10,141 nucleotides of DNA from Rhizobacter sp. (GCA_014379885.1 JACMKW010000636.1:1-10141), one strand, 5' to 3'; shown: positions 1 through 6,295, numbered from the stretch's first letter. The notes: generated by a model not told the origin, from the sequence alone. Numbers and translations: made by a program.

Positions 1-2034
1 GCCCGCCCGGGCGGCGACGACCTGCCCTGGGTCTACTCGGCCACGCTGGTCGTGCGCGGCCACGGGCTGGCCGAGGTGACGGCGATCGGCGCGCACAGCG
101 AGATCGGCCGCATCGGCAAGACACTCGCATCCATCACCACCGAACCCACACCGTTGCGCCGGCAGACTCAACACCTGGTAAAGCTGTTCTCGGTGGTGGG
201 CCTGAGCCTGAGCGTGCTGGTCGTGCTGCTGTACGGCCTCACGCGCCAGAACTGGCTCGACGGTGTGCTGGCCGGCATCACGCTCGCCATGAGCATGCTG
301 CCGCAGGAGTTCTTGCTGATCCTCACCGTGTTCATGGCCATGGGCGCATGGCGCATCTCGCAGCAGCGAGTGTTGACGCGGCGAGCCGCCACCCTCGAAA
401 CCCTGGGCGCCGCCACCGTGTTGTGCAGCGACAAGACCGGCACGCTCACGATGAACGTGATGGACGTGGCCGCGCTCGATGTGGGCGGCGTCGTCTGGAG
501 CACCGGCCAGGCCGAGCTGCCCGAAGACTTTCACCGCCTGGTCGAGTACGGCGTGCTGGCCAGCGCGCGTGAGGCCTTCGACCCGATGGAGCGCGCCCTG
601 CACAGCCTGGCGCACACCCACCTGGCCGGCACCGAACACCTGCATGGCGAGTGGCTGCTGGCCCACGAGTACGGGCTCGCGCCCGACATGCTGGCCATGT
701 CGCATGCATGGGGCCCCGGTGCGGATGGTCGCTACACGATAGCCGCCAAGGGCTCGCCCGAGGCCATCGCCGACCTGTGCCACCTCGATGCCGACACACT
801 CGCCCAGGTGCGCCACCGCTCGCAGCGCATGGCGACTCAGGGCATGCGCGTGCTGGGTGTGGCCGTGGCCACTTTCGAGGGCCGGCCTTGGCCAGACAAA
901 CAACACGATTTCGACTTCGGCTTCATCGGCCTGGTGGGCCTGGCCGACCCCTTGCGGCCCGGCGTGGTGGAGGCGGTAGAACAAAGCCGCTGCGCCGGGC
1001 TGCGCGTGGCCATGATCACCGGTGACTACCCCGCCACGGCGCTGGCCATTGCAGCGCAGGCCGGCATTGACGTGCAGGGCGGCGTACTCAGCGGCGACGA
1101 ACTGCGCCAGCTCGGCGACGACGCGCTGCGCGAACGCGTGGCCCACGTCTCGGTGTTTGCGCGGGTGATGCCCGAGCAGAAGCTGCGCATCGTCAAAGCC
1201 TTGCAGGCCAATGGCGAGGTGGTGGCCATGACGGGTGATGGCGTCAACGACGCCCCGTCGCTGCGTGCGGCGCACATCGGCATTGCGATGGGCGGGCGCG
1301 GTACCGACGTGGCGCGCGAAGCCGCGGCCCTGGTGCTGCTGGACGACGACTTCGGCTCCATCGTCAAAGCCGTGCGCCTGGGCCGGCGCATCTACGACAA
1401 CCTGCGCAAGGCCATGGCCTTCGTGGTGGCTGTGCACGTGCCCATTGCCGGGTTCACGCTGCTGCCGCTGCTGATGGGCTGGCCGCTGATCTTCACGCCG
1501 GTTCACATCGCCTTTCTGGAGCTGGTGATCGACCCGGTGTGCTCGATCGTGTTCGAGGCCGAGCCCGAGGAGCACGACGTGATGCAGCGCCCGCCACGCG
1601 ACCCTGCCGCGCCGCTGTTCTCGATACCGCTTTTGGCCTGGTCATTTGCCCAGGGCGTGGTGGTGCTGCTGGCCGTCGGCGCCGGCTTCGCCGCCATGGT
1701 GTGGGCCGGCACGGCCGAAGAAACGGCGCGGGCCGCAACTTTCGTGGCCCTGGTGGTCGGCAACTTCGGGCTGATCGTCACCAACCGCGCTTTTGGCACC
1801 TCGATCCTGTCGGCCTTGCTGCGGCCCAACCGCGCGTTCTGGGTGATGGCGGGTGCCACGCTCGTGCTGCTGTCGGCGGCGCTCTTCATCGAGCCGCTGC
1901 GCGAGCTGTTCCGCTTCGGGCCGATGAGTGGCGCGCAACTCGCCACGGCCGTGGGCCTGGGGCTGGCGGTCACCGTGCTGCTGGCACTTTTCAAACGCCT
2001 GGCGAACACCTTCGGGCTGGCACCCAGCCGCTGA
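1..2034 (+). CDS. Cation-translocating P-type ATPase (P2-like), 5' end missing
   Basis: An inner-membrane ion pump that couples ATP hydrolysis to cation transport through a phospho-aspartate intermediate. The reading frame is open from base 1, so the gene starts upstream; 677 codons are visible, and the first transmembrane helices and the TGE actuator motif are missing. Visible in order: end of the actuator domain (TLVVRGHG, then HSEIGRIG), the M3/M4 helices, the phosphorylation motif DKTGT (Asp at fragment codon 144), the nucleotide-binding KGSPE (Lys at about 250), TGD, the hinge TGDGVNDAP (bases 1231-1257), and a C-terminal block of hydrophobic helices including HIAFLELVIDPVCSIVFEAE. The layout matches bacterial Ca2+-ATPase-like P2 pumps, not heavy-metal P1B pumps: the ion-binding helix has no CPC motif. 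That helix reads LPQEFLLIL where relatives have PEGLP or PEEFP-type sequences. The transported ion cannot be told from the sequence. Confidence 0.93.
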   Translation, partial: ARPGGDDLPWVYSATLVVRGHGLAEVTAIGAHSEIGRIGKTLASITTEPTPLRRQTQHLVKLFSVVGLSLSVLVVLLYGLTRQNWLDGVLAGITLAMSMLPQEFLLILTVFMAMGAWRISQQRVLTRRAATLETLGAATVLCSDKTGTLTMNVMDVAALDVGGVVWSTGQAELPEDFHRLVEYGVLASAREAFDPMERALHSLAHTHLAGTEHLHGEWLLAHEYGLAPDMLAMSHAWGPGADGRYTIAAKGSPEAIADLCHLDADTLAQVRHRSQRMATQGMRVLGVAVATFEGRPWPDKQHDFDFGFIGLVGLADPLRPGVVEAVEQSRCAGLRVAMITGDYPATALAIAAQAGIDVQGGVLSGDELRQLGDDALRERVAHVSVFARVMPEQKLRIVKALQANGEVVAMTGDGVNDAPSLRAAHIGIAMGGRGTDVAREAAALVLLDDDFGSIVKAVRLGRRIYDNLRKAMAFVVAVHVPIAGFTLLPLLMGWPLIFTPVHIAFLELVIDPVCSIVFEAEPEEHDVMQRPPRDPAAPLFSIPLLAWSFAQGVVVLLAVGAGFAAMVWAGTAEETARAATFVALVVGNFGLIVTNRAFGTSILSALLRPNRAFWVMAGATLVLLSAALFIEPLRELFRFGPMSGAQLATAVGLGLAVTVLLALFKRLANTFGLAPSR

Positions 2035-2067
2035 CAAGCATAGGATGTCTGGCACCGAGAGGCTTCC

Positions 2068-3213
2068 ATGATTCGCCTGGCCGCATCACTGCTCTGTTTG
2101 CTGCTGACCGCATGCGCGAGCACGCCTGCGCCGCCGCCGCCGAACCTCTTCAACGACGCACTGTTCACCGCAGCCTCTCAGCCCATCAATGCCGACAGCA
2201 TCTTCGCACTGAGCGACACGATGAAGCGGTATGTGGAGGTCGACATCGCCCCCCAGCTGCGCCAACGCGGGCTGAACAAGGGCTTGCTCGATGCGCTGTA
2301 CACCAAGCAGCAATTGAAGCTGGAATACGACGCCGAGCGCACACGCACGGCCGCCGAAGCCTTCGATGCGCGTGCCGGCAACTGCCTGTCGCTGGTCATC
2401 ATGACGGCTGCCTTCGCCAAGCACCTGGGCCTGCAGGTCACGTACCACAGCGTCTATACCGACGAAACCTGGACGCGCAACAACGACACCTACTTCGCCA
2501 GTGGCCACGTCAACCTCACCCTCGGCCGGCGCTGGATGGACCCGGCCTCGCGCGACAGTGCTCCCACCTGGACCATCGACTTCCTGCCACCCGAAGACCG
2601 GCGCGGCCAGCGCTCACGCGAAATCAGCGAAGACACCGTGGTGGCGATGTACATGAACAACCGGGCTGCTGAGTCGCTCGCCACAGGCGAGCTGGATGCC
2701 GCCTACGCCTGGGCGCGGGCCGCGGTAACCCATGCGCCGGGGTTCTTGAGCGCCTACAACACGCTGGGGGTCATCTACCTGCGGCGTGGCGATGCAGCGG
2801 CGGCGCAGCGCGTGCTCGCCCATGTACTGCAACAAGACCCATCGAGTACGGTGCCGATGTCGAACATGGTGCGCACACTGGCGGTGCTGGGCCGTGCGGA
2901 CGAGTCGGCAGCGCTTGCCAGAACGCTGGCCCGCCTTGATCCCGAGCCCCCGTATCACTTCTTCGACCTGGGCCAGGTGGCATTGCGCAGCGGCGACGTT
3001 GCAGCCGCGCGCAGCTGGTTCGCCAAGGAAGTGGCACGTGCCCCCTACCAGCACGAGTTTCACTTCTGGTTGGCCGTGGCCGAATACAAACTGGGTGACA
3101 TTGCCGGCGCGCGCAGGCAGCTCACACTCGCGCTGAGCACGAGTTCCACGCGCCGCAACCAGCAGCTGTATGCGGCCAAACTTGATCACCTGAAGCAAAC
3201 AGGCATGCAGTGA
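2068..3213 (+). CDS. Exported lipoprotein with transglutaminase-like domain and TPR-like repeats
   Basis: A 381-residue protein. The N-terminus is a lipoprotein signal with lipobox LTAC (Cys16). The +2 residue is Ala, not Asp, which favours the outer membrane under the usual Lol rule. A proline-rich linker follows (PAPPPP). Residues about 80-175 look like a transglutaminase/cysteine-protease-like core, with Cys106 in AGNCLSLV, His147 in SGHVNLTL and Asp171 in TIDFLPPED as the candidate Cys-His-Asp triad. From about 195 to 360 the protein is helical and Ala-rich with TPR-like spacing (AYNTLGVIYLRRGDAAAA, FFDLGQVALRSGDVAAA, FWLAVAEYKLGDIAGA). The start has GAGAGG at 2057-2062, five bases before the ATG. 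It begins 33 bases after the ATPase stop and overlaps the next gene by four bases, so co-transcription is likely. Enzymatic activity and substrate are unknown; the fold assignment is by motif only. Confidence 0.85.
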   Translation: MIRLAASLLCLLLTACASTPAPPPPNLFNDALFTAASQPINADSIFALSDTMKRYVEVDIAPQLRQRGLNKGLLDALYTKQQLKLEYDAERTRTAAEAFDARAGNCLSLVIMTAAFAKHLGLQVTYHSVYTDETWTRNNDTYFASGHVNLTLGRRWMDPASRDSAPTWTIDFLPPEDRRGQRSREISEDTVVAMYMNNRAAESLATGELDAAYAWARAAVTHAPGFLSAYNTLGVIYLRRGDAAAAQRVLAHVLQQDPSSTVPMSNMVRTLAVLGRADESAALARTLARLDPEPPYHFFDLGQVALRSGDVAAARSWFAKEVARAPYQHEFHFWLAVAEYKLGDIAGARRQLTLALSTSSTRRNQQLYAAKLDHLKQTGMQ

Positions 3214-3623
3214 ATCTGAAATACGTCGCCTTCTTTCGCAACCTCAACCTCGGGTGGCTGAACTGCCCCGACGAACTGGCCGATCTGGTGCTGAGCGGGA
3301 CGAAGCAAGCAACCGCCAGCCTGGCCATCGAGTTCACGTCGCTGGGTGAAGCGCTGCCCTCGGTGGGCGATGTGAGCATCATCCTGCGTGGCGACTCCAC
3401 ACCCGCGGCCATCATCGAGCGGGTGGCTGTGGAGCAGCTTCCGTTCAAGCAGGTGGACGCCGCCTTCGCCGCCCGCGAGGGCGAAGGCGACGGCACGCTG
3501 GCCTGGTGGCGCGAAGCGCACCGTGGCTACTTTCAGCGCGTGTGCCAGCGGCTCGGCGGCCAGTTCGACGACAACACGCCAGTCATCTGCCAATCGTTCA
3601 AGCTGGTGTGCAAGCGCACCTGA
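3210..3623 (+). CDS. ASCH-domain protein with a DUF1697-like N-terminus
   Basis: A 137-residue protein read from a GTG codon that overlaps the upstream TGA (GTGA), suggesting translational coupling; no strong Shine-Dalgarno is visible. Residues about 21-135 match the ASCH family, a PUA-related fold proposed to bind RNA or modified nucleotides: DELADLVLSGTKQATASL, LPSVGDVSIIL, then EGEGDGTLAWWREAH (about 90-104) and the C-terminal PVICQSFKLV. The first ~20 residues (YVAFFRNLNLG then NCP) do not look like an ASCH start. ASCH proteins usually have some 30-40 residues ending in an FGD-type segment before the ELAD helix, whereas this segment resembles the opening of DUF1697 proteins. The gene may therefore be a fusion across a deletion, or the first codons may be mispredicted. 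No other good in-frame start lies before the ASCH core. Confidence 0.8.
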   Translation: MNLKYVAFFRNLNLGWLNCPDELADLVLSGTKQATASLAIEFTSLGEALPSVGDVSIILRGDSTPAAIIERVAVEQLPFKQVDAAFAAREGEGDGTLAWWREAHRGYFQRVCQRLGGQFDDNTPVICQSFKLVCKRT

Positions 3624-3644
3624 AATCAACCAGGAGACCCGTTC

Positions 3645-4004
3645 ATGCTCTCAACCACCTGCCACTGCGGCGCCGTGCGGATCGAGATACCCGAGGCACC
3701 GCTGGTGGTCACCAACTGCAATTGCTCCCTCTGCCGCCGCTACGGCGGGCTCTGGGCGTACTACAAGGTGGGGTCGGTTCGTGTGGTGGGGCACCCCGAG
3801 CACACAGCTGAATACATCTGGGGCGACAAGACACTGCGGACTGTTCGCTGCCGCCACTGCGGATGTGTCACCCACTGGGAGCCGTTGCAACCCGGGCCCG
3901 ACAGCAAGCTGGGGGTGAACATCAGGAACTTCGAGCCGGGTGATCTCGGCACGTTTCGCATCCGCCGCTTCGACGGCGCAGACACCTGGACATTTCTCGA
4001 TTGA
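3645..4004 (+). CDS. GFA/CENP-V family zinc-binding protein
   Basis: A 119-residue protein of the family named after glutathione-dependent formaldehyde-activating enzyme (Gfa). The zinc ligands sit in the expected pattern: Cys6 and Cys8 (TCHCGAVR), the cluster Cys25, Cys27 and Cys30 (NCNCSLCRR), and Cys69, Cys72 and Cys74 (CRHCGC). The length is normal for single-domain members. AGGAG at 3632-3636 lies eight bases before the ATG, giving a confident start. It begins 21 bases after the ASCH gene on the same strand. Most family members have no proven formaldehyde activity; the original Gfa assignment is itself disputed, and no glutathione-dependent formaldehyde dehydrogenase gene lies beside it here. 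The family call is firm and the substrate unknown. Confidence 0.92.
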   Translation: MLSTTCHCGAVRIEIPEAPLVVTNCNCSLCRRYGGLWAYYKVGSVRVVGHPEHTAEYIWGDKTLRTVRCRHCGCVTHWEPLQPGPDSKLGVNIRNFEPGDLGTFRIRRFDGADTWTFLD

Positions 4005-4039
4005 ACGACCAGCCCGAGATGACAGGCCAGCGCAACGCA

Positions 4040-4088
4040 ACCCTCACACCCGCCCTGCGATGCGACGCATGGCGGAGCGTGTGGGGGT
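4040..4088. terminator. Long imperfect hairpin between convergent genes
   Basis: ACCCTCACAC (4040-4049) pairs with GTGTGGGGGT (4079-4088) over ten positions including one G-T wobble. Inside it CGCC (4051-4054) pairs with GGCG (4071-4074), and TGCG (4056-4059) with CGCA (4066-4069), leaving a six-base loop. It lies 36 bases after the GFA stop and 13 bases beyond the stop of the minus-strand basic-protein gene, the right place for a two-way terminator. There is no T-run on either side, so a purely intrinsic mechanism is uncertain. Confidence 0.45.
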
Positions 4089-4100
4089 CTGCATTGCCGT

Positions 4101-4244
4101 TTATGCGGCCTTCTGAGTCGGCTGCTTTTTGGCCGCCACAACTGCGGGTGCGCCAGCCGGCTGCTGCGGCCGCGCCTGTTTCTTGCTGGCCTTCGCCCGC
4201 TTTTGCTTCTGCCTGCGAATGCCTCGGTCTCGGTCTGCGCTCAT
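4101..4244 (-). CDS. Small very basic Lys/Arg/Gln/Ala-rich protein (47 aa)
   Basis: An ATG at 4244 opens 47 codons ending in TAA at 4101-4103. GAGGT lies four bases upstream on the minus strand, so the start is well supported. The protein has 14 basic residues (8 Lys, 6 Arg) against two Asp, with seven Gln and eleven Ala and no Cys, Trp or aromatic residue. A basic stretch at residues 5-25 (RDRGIRRQKQKRAKASKKQ) is followed by a Pro/Ala linker (PQQPAGAPA) and a second KKQP segment. No signal peptide or membrane helix is present. The composition resembles histone-H1-like tails and small nucleic-acid-binding proteins, so DNA or RNA binding is possible, but I recognise no named family. It is convergent with the GFA gene and divergent from creA, with about 150 bases between them. 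Confidence 0.6.
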   Translation of the reverse strand: MSADRDRGIRRQKQKRAKASKKQARPQQPAGAPAVVAAKKQPTQKAA

Positions 4245-4394
4245 AACTACCTCAGGTTGGTTTGAAAAGCTGAGGTTGTACCACCAGGAGCCCGCACCAA
4301 GCCGGGTCGTGGCCGGATGCCTGCGAGCGGCGGCGCCTGAACTGAGCGTCTGCTACTGTCTTCCTCCTGCGGCTCTGCCCCGAAAGGAACCCCG

Positions 4395-4859
4395 ATGCGA
4401 CGCCTCGCCCTCCCCCTCAGCCTGCTGCTTGCCACGGCAGCGCAGGCCGAACCCATCGGCTCGGTCGACACCGTCTTCAAATGGATCGGCCCTGATCACA
4501 AGATCGTGGTGGAGGCTTACGACGACCCCAAGGTGAACGGTGTGACCTGCTACGTGTCGCGCGCCAAGACCGGTGGTGTCAAAGGCGCGCTGGGTGTGGC
4601 CGAAGACAAGTCTGAAGCCTCGATCGCGTGCAGCCAGATCGGGCCCATCACCATTGCGAAGCCGCTCCCCGAGCAGGAAGAAATCTTCAACGAACGCATC
4701 AGCCTGGTCTTCAAGAAGCTGCGCATCGTGCGCATGGTCGACGTGAAACGCAACACGCTGGTGTACCTGACGTATTCAGACCGGGTGATCGAAGGCTCGC
4801 CGCAGAACTCGGTGACCGCCGTGCCGGTGAATCGGAGCACCGTCATCCCCGTCAAGTAG
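4395..4859 (+). CDS. creA: CreA family exported protein
   Basis: A 154-residue protein, nearly the length of E. coli CreA. A Sec signal peptide ([18 protein letters not shown], cleavage after residue 18) is followed by the family opening [19 protein letters not shown] and by [19 protein letters not shown]. Other family blocks are [31 protein letters not shown] and the C-terminal [15 protein letters not shown]. Cys52 and Cys79 are the only cysteines of the mature chain and could form a disulfide in the periplasm. AAGGA at 4384-4388 precedes the ATG by six bases. In E. coli creA sits upstream of creBCD, but here no such genes follow: the next gene is an SRPBCC protein with its own promoter. The molecular function of CreA is not established; the historical name refers to catabolite regulation. 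Confidence 0.92.
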   Translation: MRRLALPLSLLLATAAQAEPIGSVDTVFKWIGPDHKIVVEAYDDPKVNGVTCYVSRAKTGGVKGALGVAEDKSEASIACSQIGPITIAKPLPEQEEIFNERISLVFKKLRIVRMVDVKRNTLVYLTYSDRVIEGSPQNSVTAVPVNRSTVIPVK

Positions 4860-4864
4860 CGGGC

Positions 4865-4884
4865 ACAGGCTCTCACGCCTGTTT
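4865..4884 (+). terminator. Possible terminator after creA
   Basis: ACAGGC (4865-4870) and GCCTGT (4877-4882) form a six-base-pair stem with a six-base loop, ending in TTTC, starting five bases after the creA stop. The stem is short and the T-run minimal, so this is a weak candidate. Confidence 0.35.
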
Positions 4885-4925
4885 CGAACGAGCGAACCAT
4901 GCCAGCCCCAAGGGCAACCATTCGC

Positions 4926-4955
4926 TTGACATGCAAGTAAATGCTTGCCTATTAT
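4926..4955 (+). promoter_or_regulatory. Sigma70 promoter of the SRPBCC-ArsR-SRPBCC operon
   Basis: A perfect -35 box TTGACA (4926-4931) and a -10 box TATTAT (4950-4955, five of six to consensus) are separated by 18 bases. Transcription should begin near 4962, about 30 bases before the ATG of the first SRPBCC gene. This is the clearest promoter in the window. Confidence 0.8.
4933..4948. promoter_or_regulatory. Palindromic operator in the promoter spacer, probably for the ArsR repressor
   Basis: GCAAG-TAAATG-CTTGC has five-base inverted arms around six bases and fills the spacer between the -35 and -10 boxes. Binding there would block RNA polymerase. ArsR-family dimers typically bind such imperfect palindromes overlapping their own promoters, and the ArsR gene is second in this transcript. 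Assigning the site to that repressor is inference. Confidence 0.6.
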
Positions 4956-4972
4956 TCGCCACGCTCAATCAA

Positions 4973-4981
4973 CCCCCCCCC
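4973..4981 (+). repeat. Run of nine C in the operon leader
   Basis: Nine consecutive C bases sit directly before the AAGGAG ribosome binding site of the first SRPBCC gene. The tract is in the untranslated leader, so length changes would not shift any reading frame. Confidence 0.9.
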
Positions 4982-4992
4982 AAGGAGAAATC

Positions 4993-5448
4993 ATGGTGGA
5001 CATCCTGCACAGAGTCGGCATCAAGGCCCCTTTGAACGAGGTCTACAAGGCATTGGCCACACGCGACGGCGTTGCTGCCTGGTGGACGAACAGCACGCAA
5101 GGCGACAGCCAGGTCGGAGGAACACTCAGGTTCCTTTTCAGCTCTGGCGGCGCCGACATTGGGAACATCGCGGTGAAGGTGCTTGAGCTCCAGCCCGCCG
5201 AGCGTGTGCTGTGGCAGGTGGTCGACGGGCCGGCCGAGTGGATTGGCACCCAGCTGAGCTTCGAGCTCAAGCAAGACGGCGAATACGTCATCGTGCTTTT
5301 CAAGCACCAGGGCTGGCACGAGCCGGTGGAATTCATGCACCACTGCAGCACCAAGTGGGCGATCTTCCTGATGAGCTTGAAGTCGCTTGTGGAAACCGGC
5401 ACCGGTGCTCCCAACCCGAACGACGTCAAGATCGACAATTGGAATTGA
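4993..5448 (+). CDS. SRPBCC/AHSA1-like ligand-binding domain protein (first copy)
   Basis: A 151-residue cytoplasmic protein with the START/Bet v1-like helix-grip layout of the AHSA1-like SRPBCC group: an N-terminal strand and helix (VGIKAPLNEVYKAL, then DGVAAWWT with Trp30-Trp31), central strands (GGTLRFLF, VLELQPAERVLWQVV, TQLSFEL, VIVLFKHQGWHEP) and a long C-terminal helix ending WAIFLMSLKSLVETG. Such proteins bind small hydrophobic ligands in a cavity; no ligand can be named. I place the start at the ATG at 4993 because AAGGAG lies five bases upstream. The longer frame would begin at 4945, inside the promoter and upstream of the expected transcription start. It is the first gene of an operon with an ArsR-type regulator and a second SRPBCC protein. 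Confidence 0.9.
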   Translation: MVDILHRVGIKAPLNEVYKALATRDGVAAWWTNSTQGDSQVGGTLRFLFSSGGADIGNIAVKVLELQPAERVLWQVVDGPAEWIGTQLSFELKQDGEYVIVLFKHQGWHEPVEFMHHCSTKWAIFLMSLKSLVETGTGAPNPNDVKIDNWN

Positions 5449-5493
5449 AGCGCCGCCTCGGTCAGGGCGCCAGTTCCTCACGGTGAACCTCTC

Positions 5494-5838
5494 TTGTCCA
5501 GCAAGCACTCAGACATCGACAAAGTCTTCAAGGCACTGGCCGACCCGACCCGCAGGCGTCTGCTCGACCAACTGCATCAAGACAACGGCCAGACGCTCTC
5601 AGCCCTGTGCGAGCACATGGACATGACGCGCCAGGCCGTGACACAGCATTTGCAATTGCTGGAAGAAGCCAACCTCGTCGCCATCATCTGGCAAGGCCGG
5701 GAAAAGCTTCACTACCTGAACCCGGTGCCGCTGCACGAGATGTACGAGCGCTGGATCGCAAAGTTCGAACGCAGCCGCCTCGGCGTGTTGCACCAACTGA
5801 AGAAAACACTGCAAGGTGATGATGATGAAAAAGCCTGA
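5494..5838 (+). CDS. ArsR-family winged-helix repressor, AHSA1-associated type
   Basis: A 114-residue DNA-binding protein, a normal length for ArsR/SmtB regulators. It opens with the family block VFKALADPTRRRLLDQL. The recognition helix is TRQAVTQHLQLLEEANLV (45-62), and the wing is IIWQGREKLHYLNPVPL. The CxC metal site of arsenic/cadmium sensors (ELCVCDL) is absent; the equivalent segment is LSALCEHMD, so metal sensing is not indicated. The tail HEMYERWIAKFERSRLGVL is typical of ArsR proteins encoded next to SRPBCC genes. The only in-frame start near the conserved block is TTG at 5494, with a modest GGTGA seven bases upstream; no ATG or GTG is available. It overlaps the next gene by 14 bases and probably represses its own operon through the upstream palindrome. 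Confidence 0.92.
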   Translation: MSSKHSDIDKVFKALADPTRRRLLDQLHQDNGQTLSALCEHMDMTRQAVTQHLQLLEEANLVAIIWQGREKLHYLNPVPLHEMYERWIAKFERSRLGVLHQLKKTLQGDDDEKA

Positions 5839-6295
5839 CTACGTTTACGTGACCTACATCGCAACGACGCCGCAGAAGGTGTGGCGGGCGCTGGTCGACA
5901 CCGACCTCATGAGCCAGTACTGGGTCGGCCCCAAATCCGACTGCGTGCGGGTCAACGTGTCGGACTGGAAGCCCGGCTCACGCTGGGAGCATCAACGCCT
6001 TGACGAGGCGCGTACCGTCGACGTCGTCGGCAAGGTCGTGGAGAGCAAGCCGCCGCATCGTTTGGTTCTCACCTGGGCGCGGCCCAATGAAGCTGACGAC
6101 GAATCGAAGCATTCACGCGTGACCTTCGACATCGAAGCGCACATCGAGGGGCTGGTTCGCCTGACAGTCACGCACGACGAGCTCGATGCCCAGATGCTGG
6201 CAGGCATCTCGGGCGGCTGGCCGATGGTGCTTTCGAACCTCAAGACGCTGCTCGAAACCGGCCACGTGCTGCCGCGCGCACCGGCTGCCCACTGA
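5825..6295 (+). CDS. SRPBCC/AHSA1-like ligand-binding domain protein (second copy)
   Basis: A 156-residue SRPBCC protein: YVTYIATTPQKVWRALVDTD and SQYWVGP at the N-terminus, strands such as KPGSRWEHQR and HRLVLTWARP in the middle, and the final helix GGWPMVLSNLKTLLETG. It resembles the AHSA1-type partners of ArsR repressors more closely than the first copy does, and the two copies are clearly different proteins. Four start codons in a row (GTG 5816, then ATG at 5819, 5822 and 5825) precede Lys-Lys. I chose 5825 because AGGTGA at 5814-5819 is then five bases away; the others would add one to three Met. The start lies inside the ArsR gene, so the two are translationally coupled. The ligand is unknown. 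Confidence 0.9.
   Translation: MKKPDYVYVTYIATTPQKVWRALVDTDLMSQYWVGPKSDCVRVNVSDWKPGSRWEHQRLDEARTVDVVGKVVESKPPHRLVLTWARPNEADDESKHSRVTFDIEAHIEGLVRLTVTHDELDAQMLAGISGGWPMVLSNLKTLLETGHVLPRAPAAH

Noticed and set aside
1503..2168. A 221-codon minus-strand frame opposite the ATPase end
   Set aside because: Antisense to a conserved membrane protein, with Ser/Ala-rich composition and no motif; a codon-bias shadow.
1539..2672. A long 377-codon plus-strand frame across the ATPase and lipoprotein genes
   Set aside because: It lies in another frame over two well-supported genes, is Arg/Ala/Gly-rich as expected of a GC-rich shadow, and has no recognisable domain.
4335..4370. Possible extended -10 box (TGCTACTGT) for creA
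   Set aside because: No acceptable -35 box at 16-18 bases upstream, and the match is weak; not listed as a promoter.
4129..4536. A 135-codon plus-strand frame running into creA
   Set aside because: It overlaps the creA signal peptide and CreA blocks in a different frame and overlaps the basic-protein gene; no ribosome site or family resemblance.
4945..4992. Upstream extension of the first SRPBCC protein
   Set aside because: The ATG at 4945 lies within the promoter before the -10 box, so it would not be in the transcript; the ATG at 4993 has AAGGAG.
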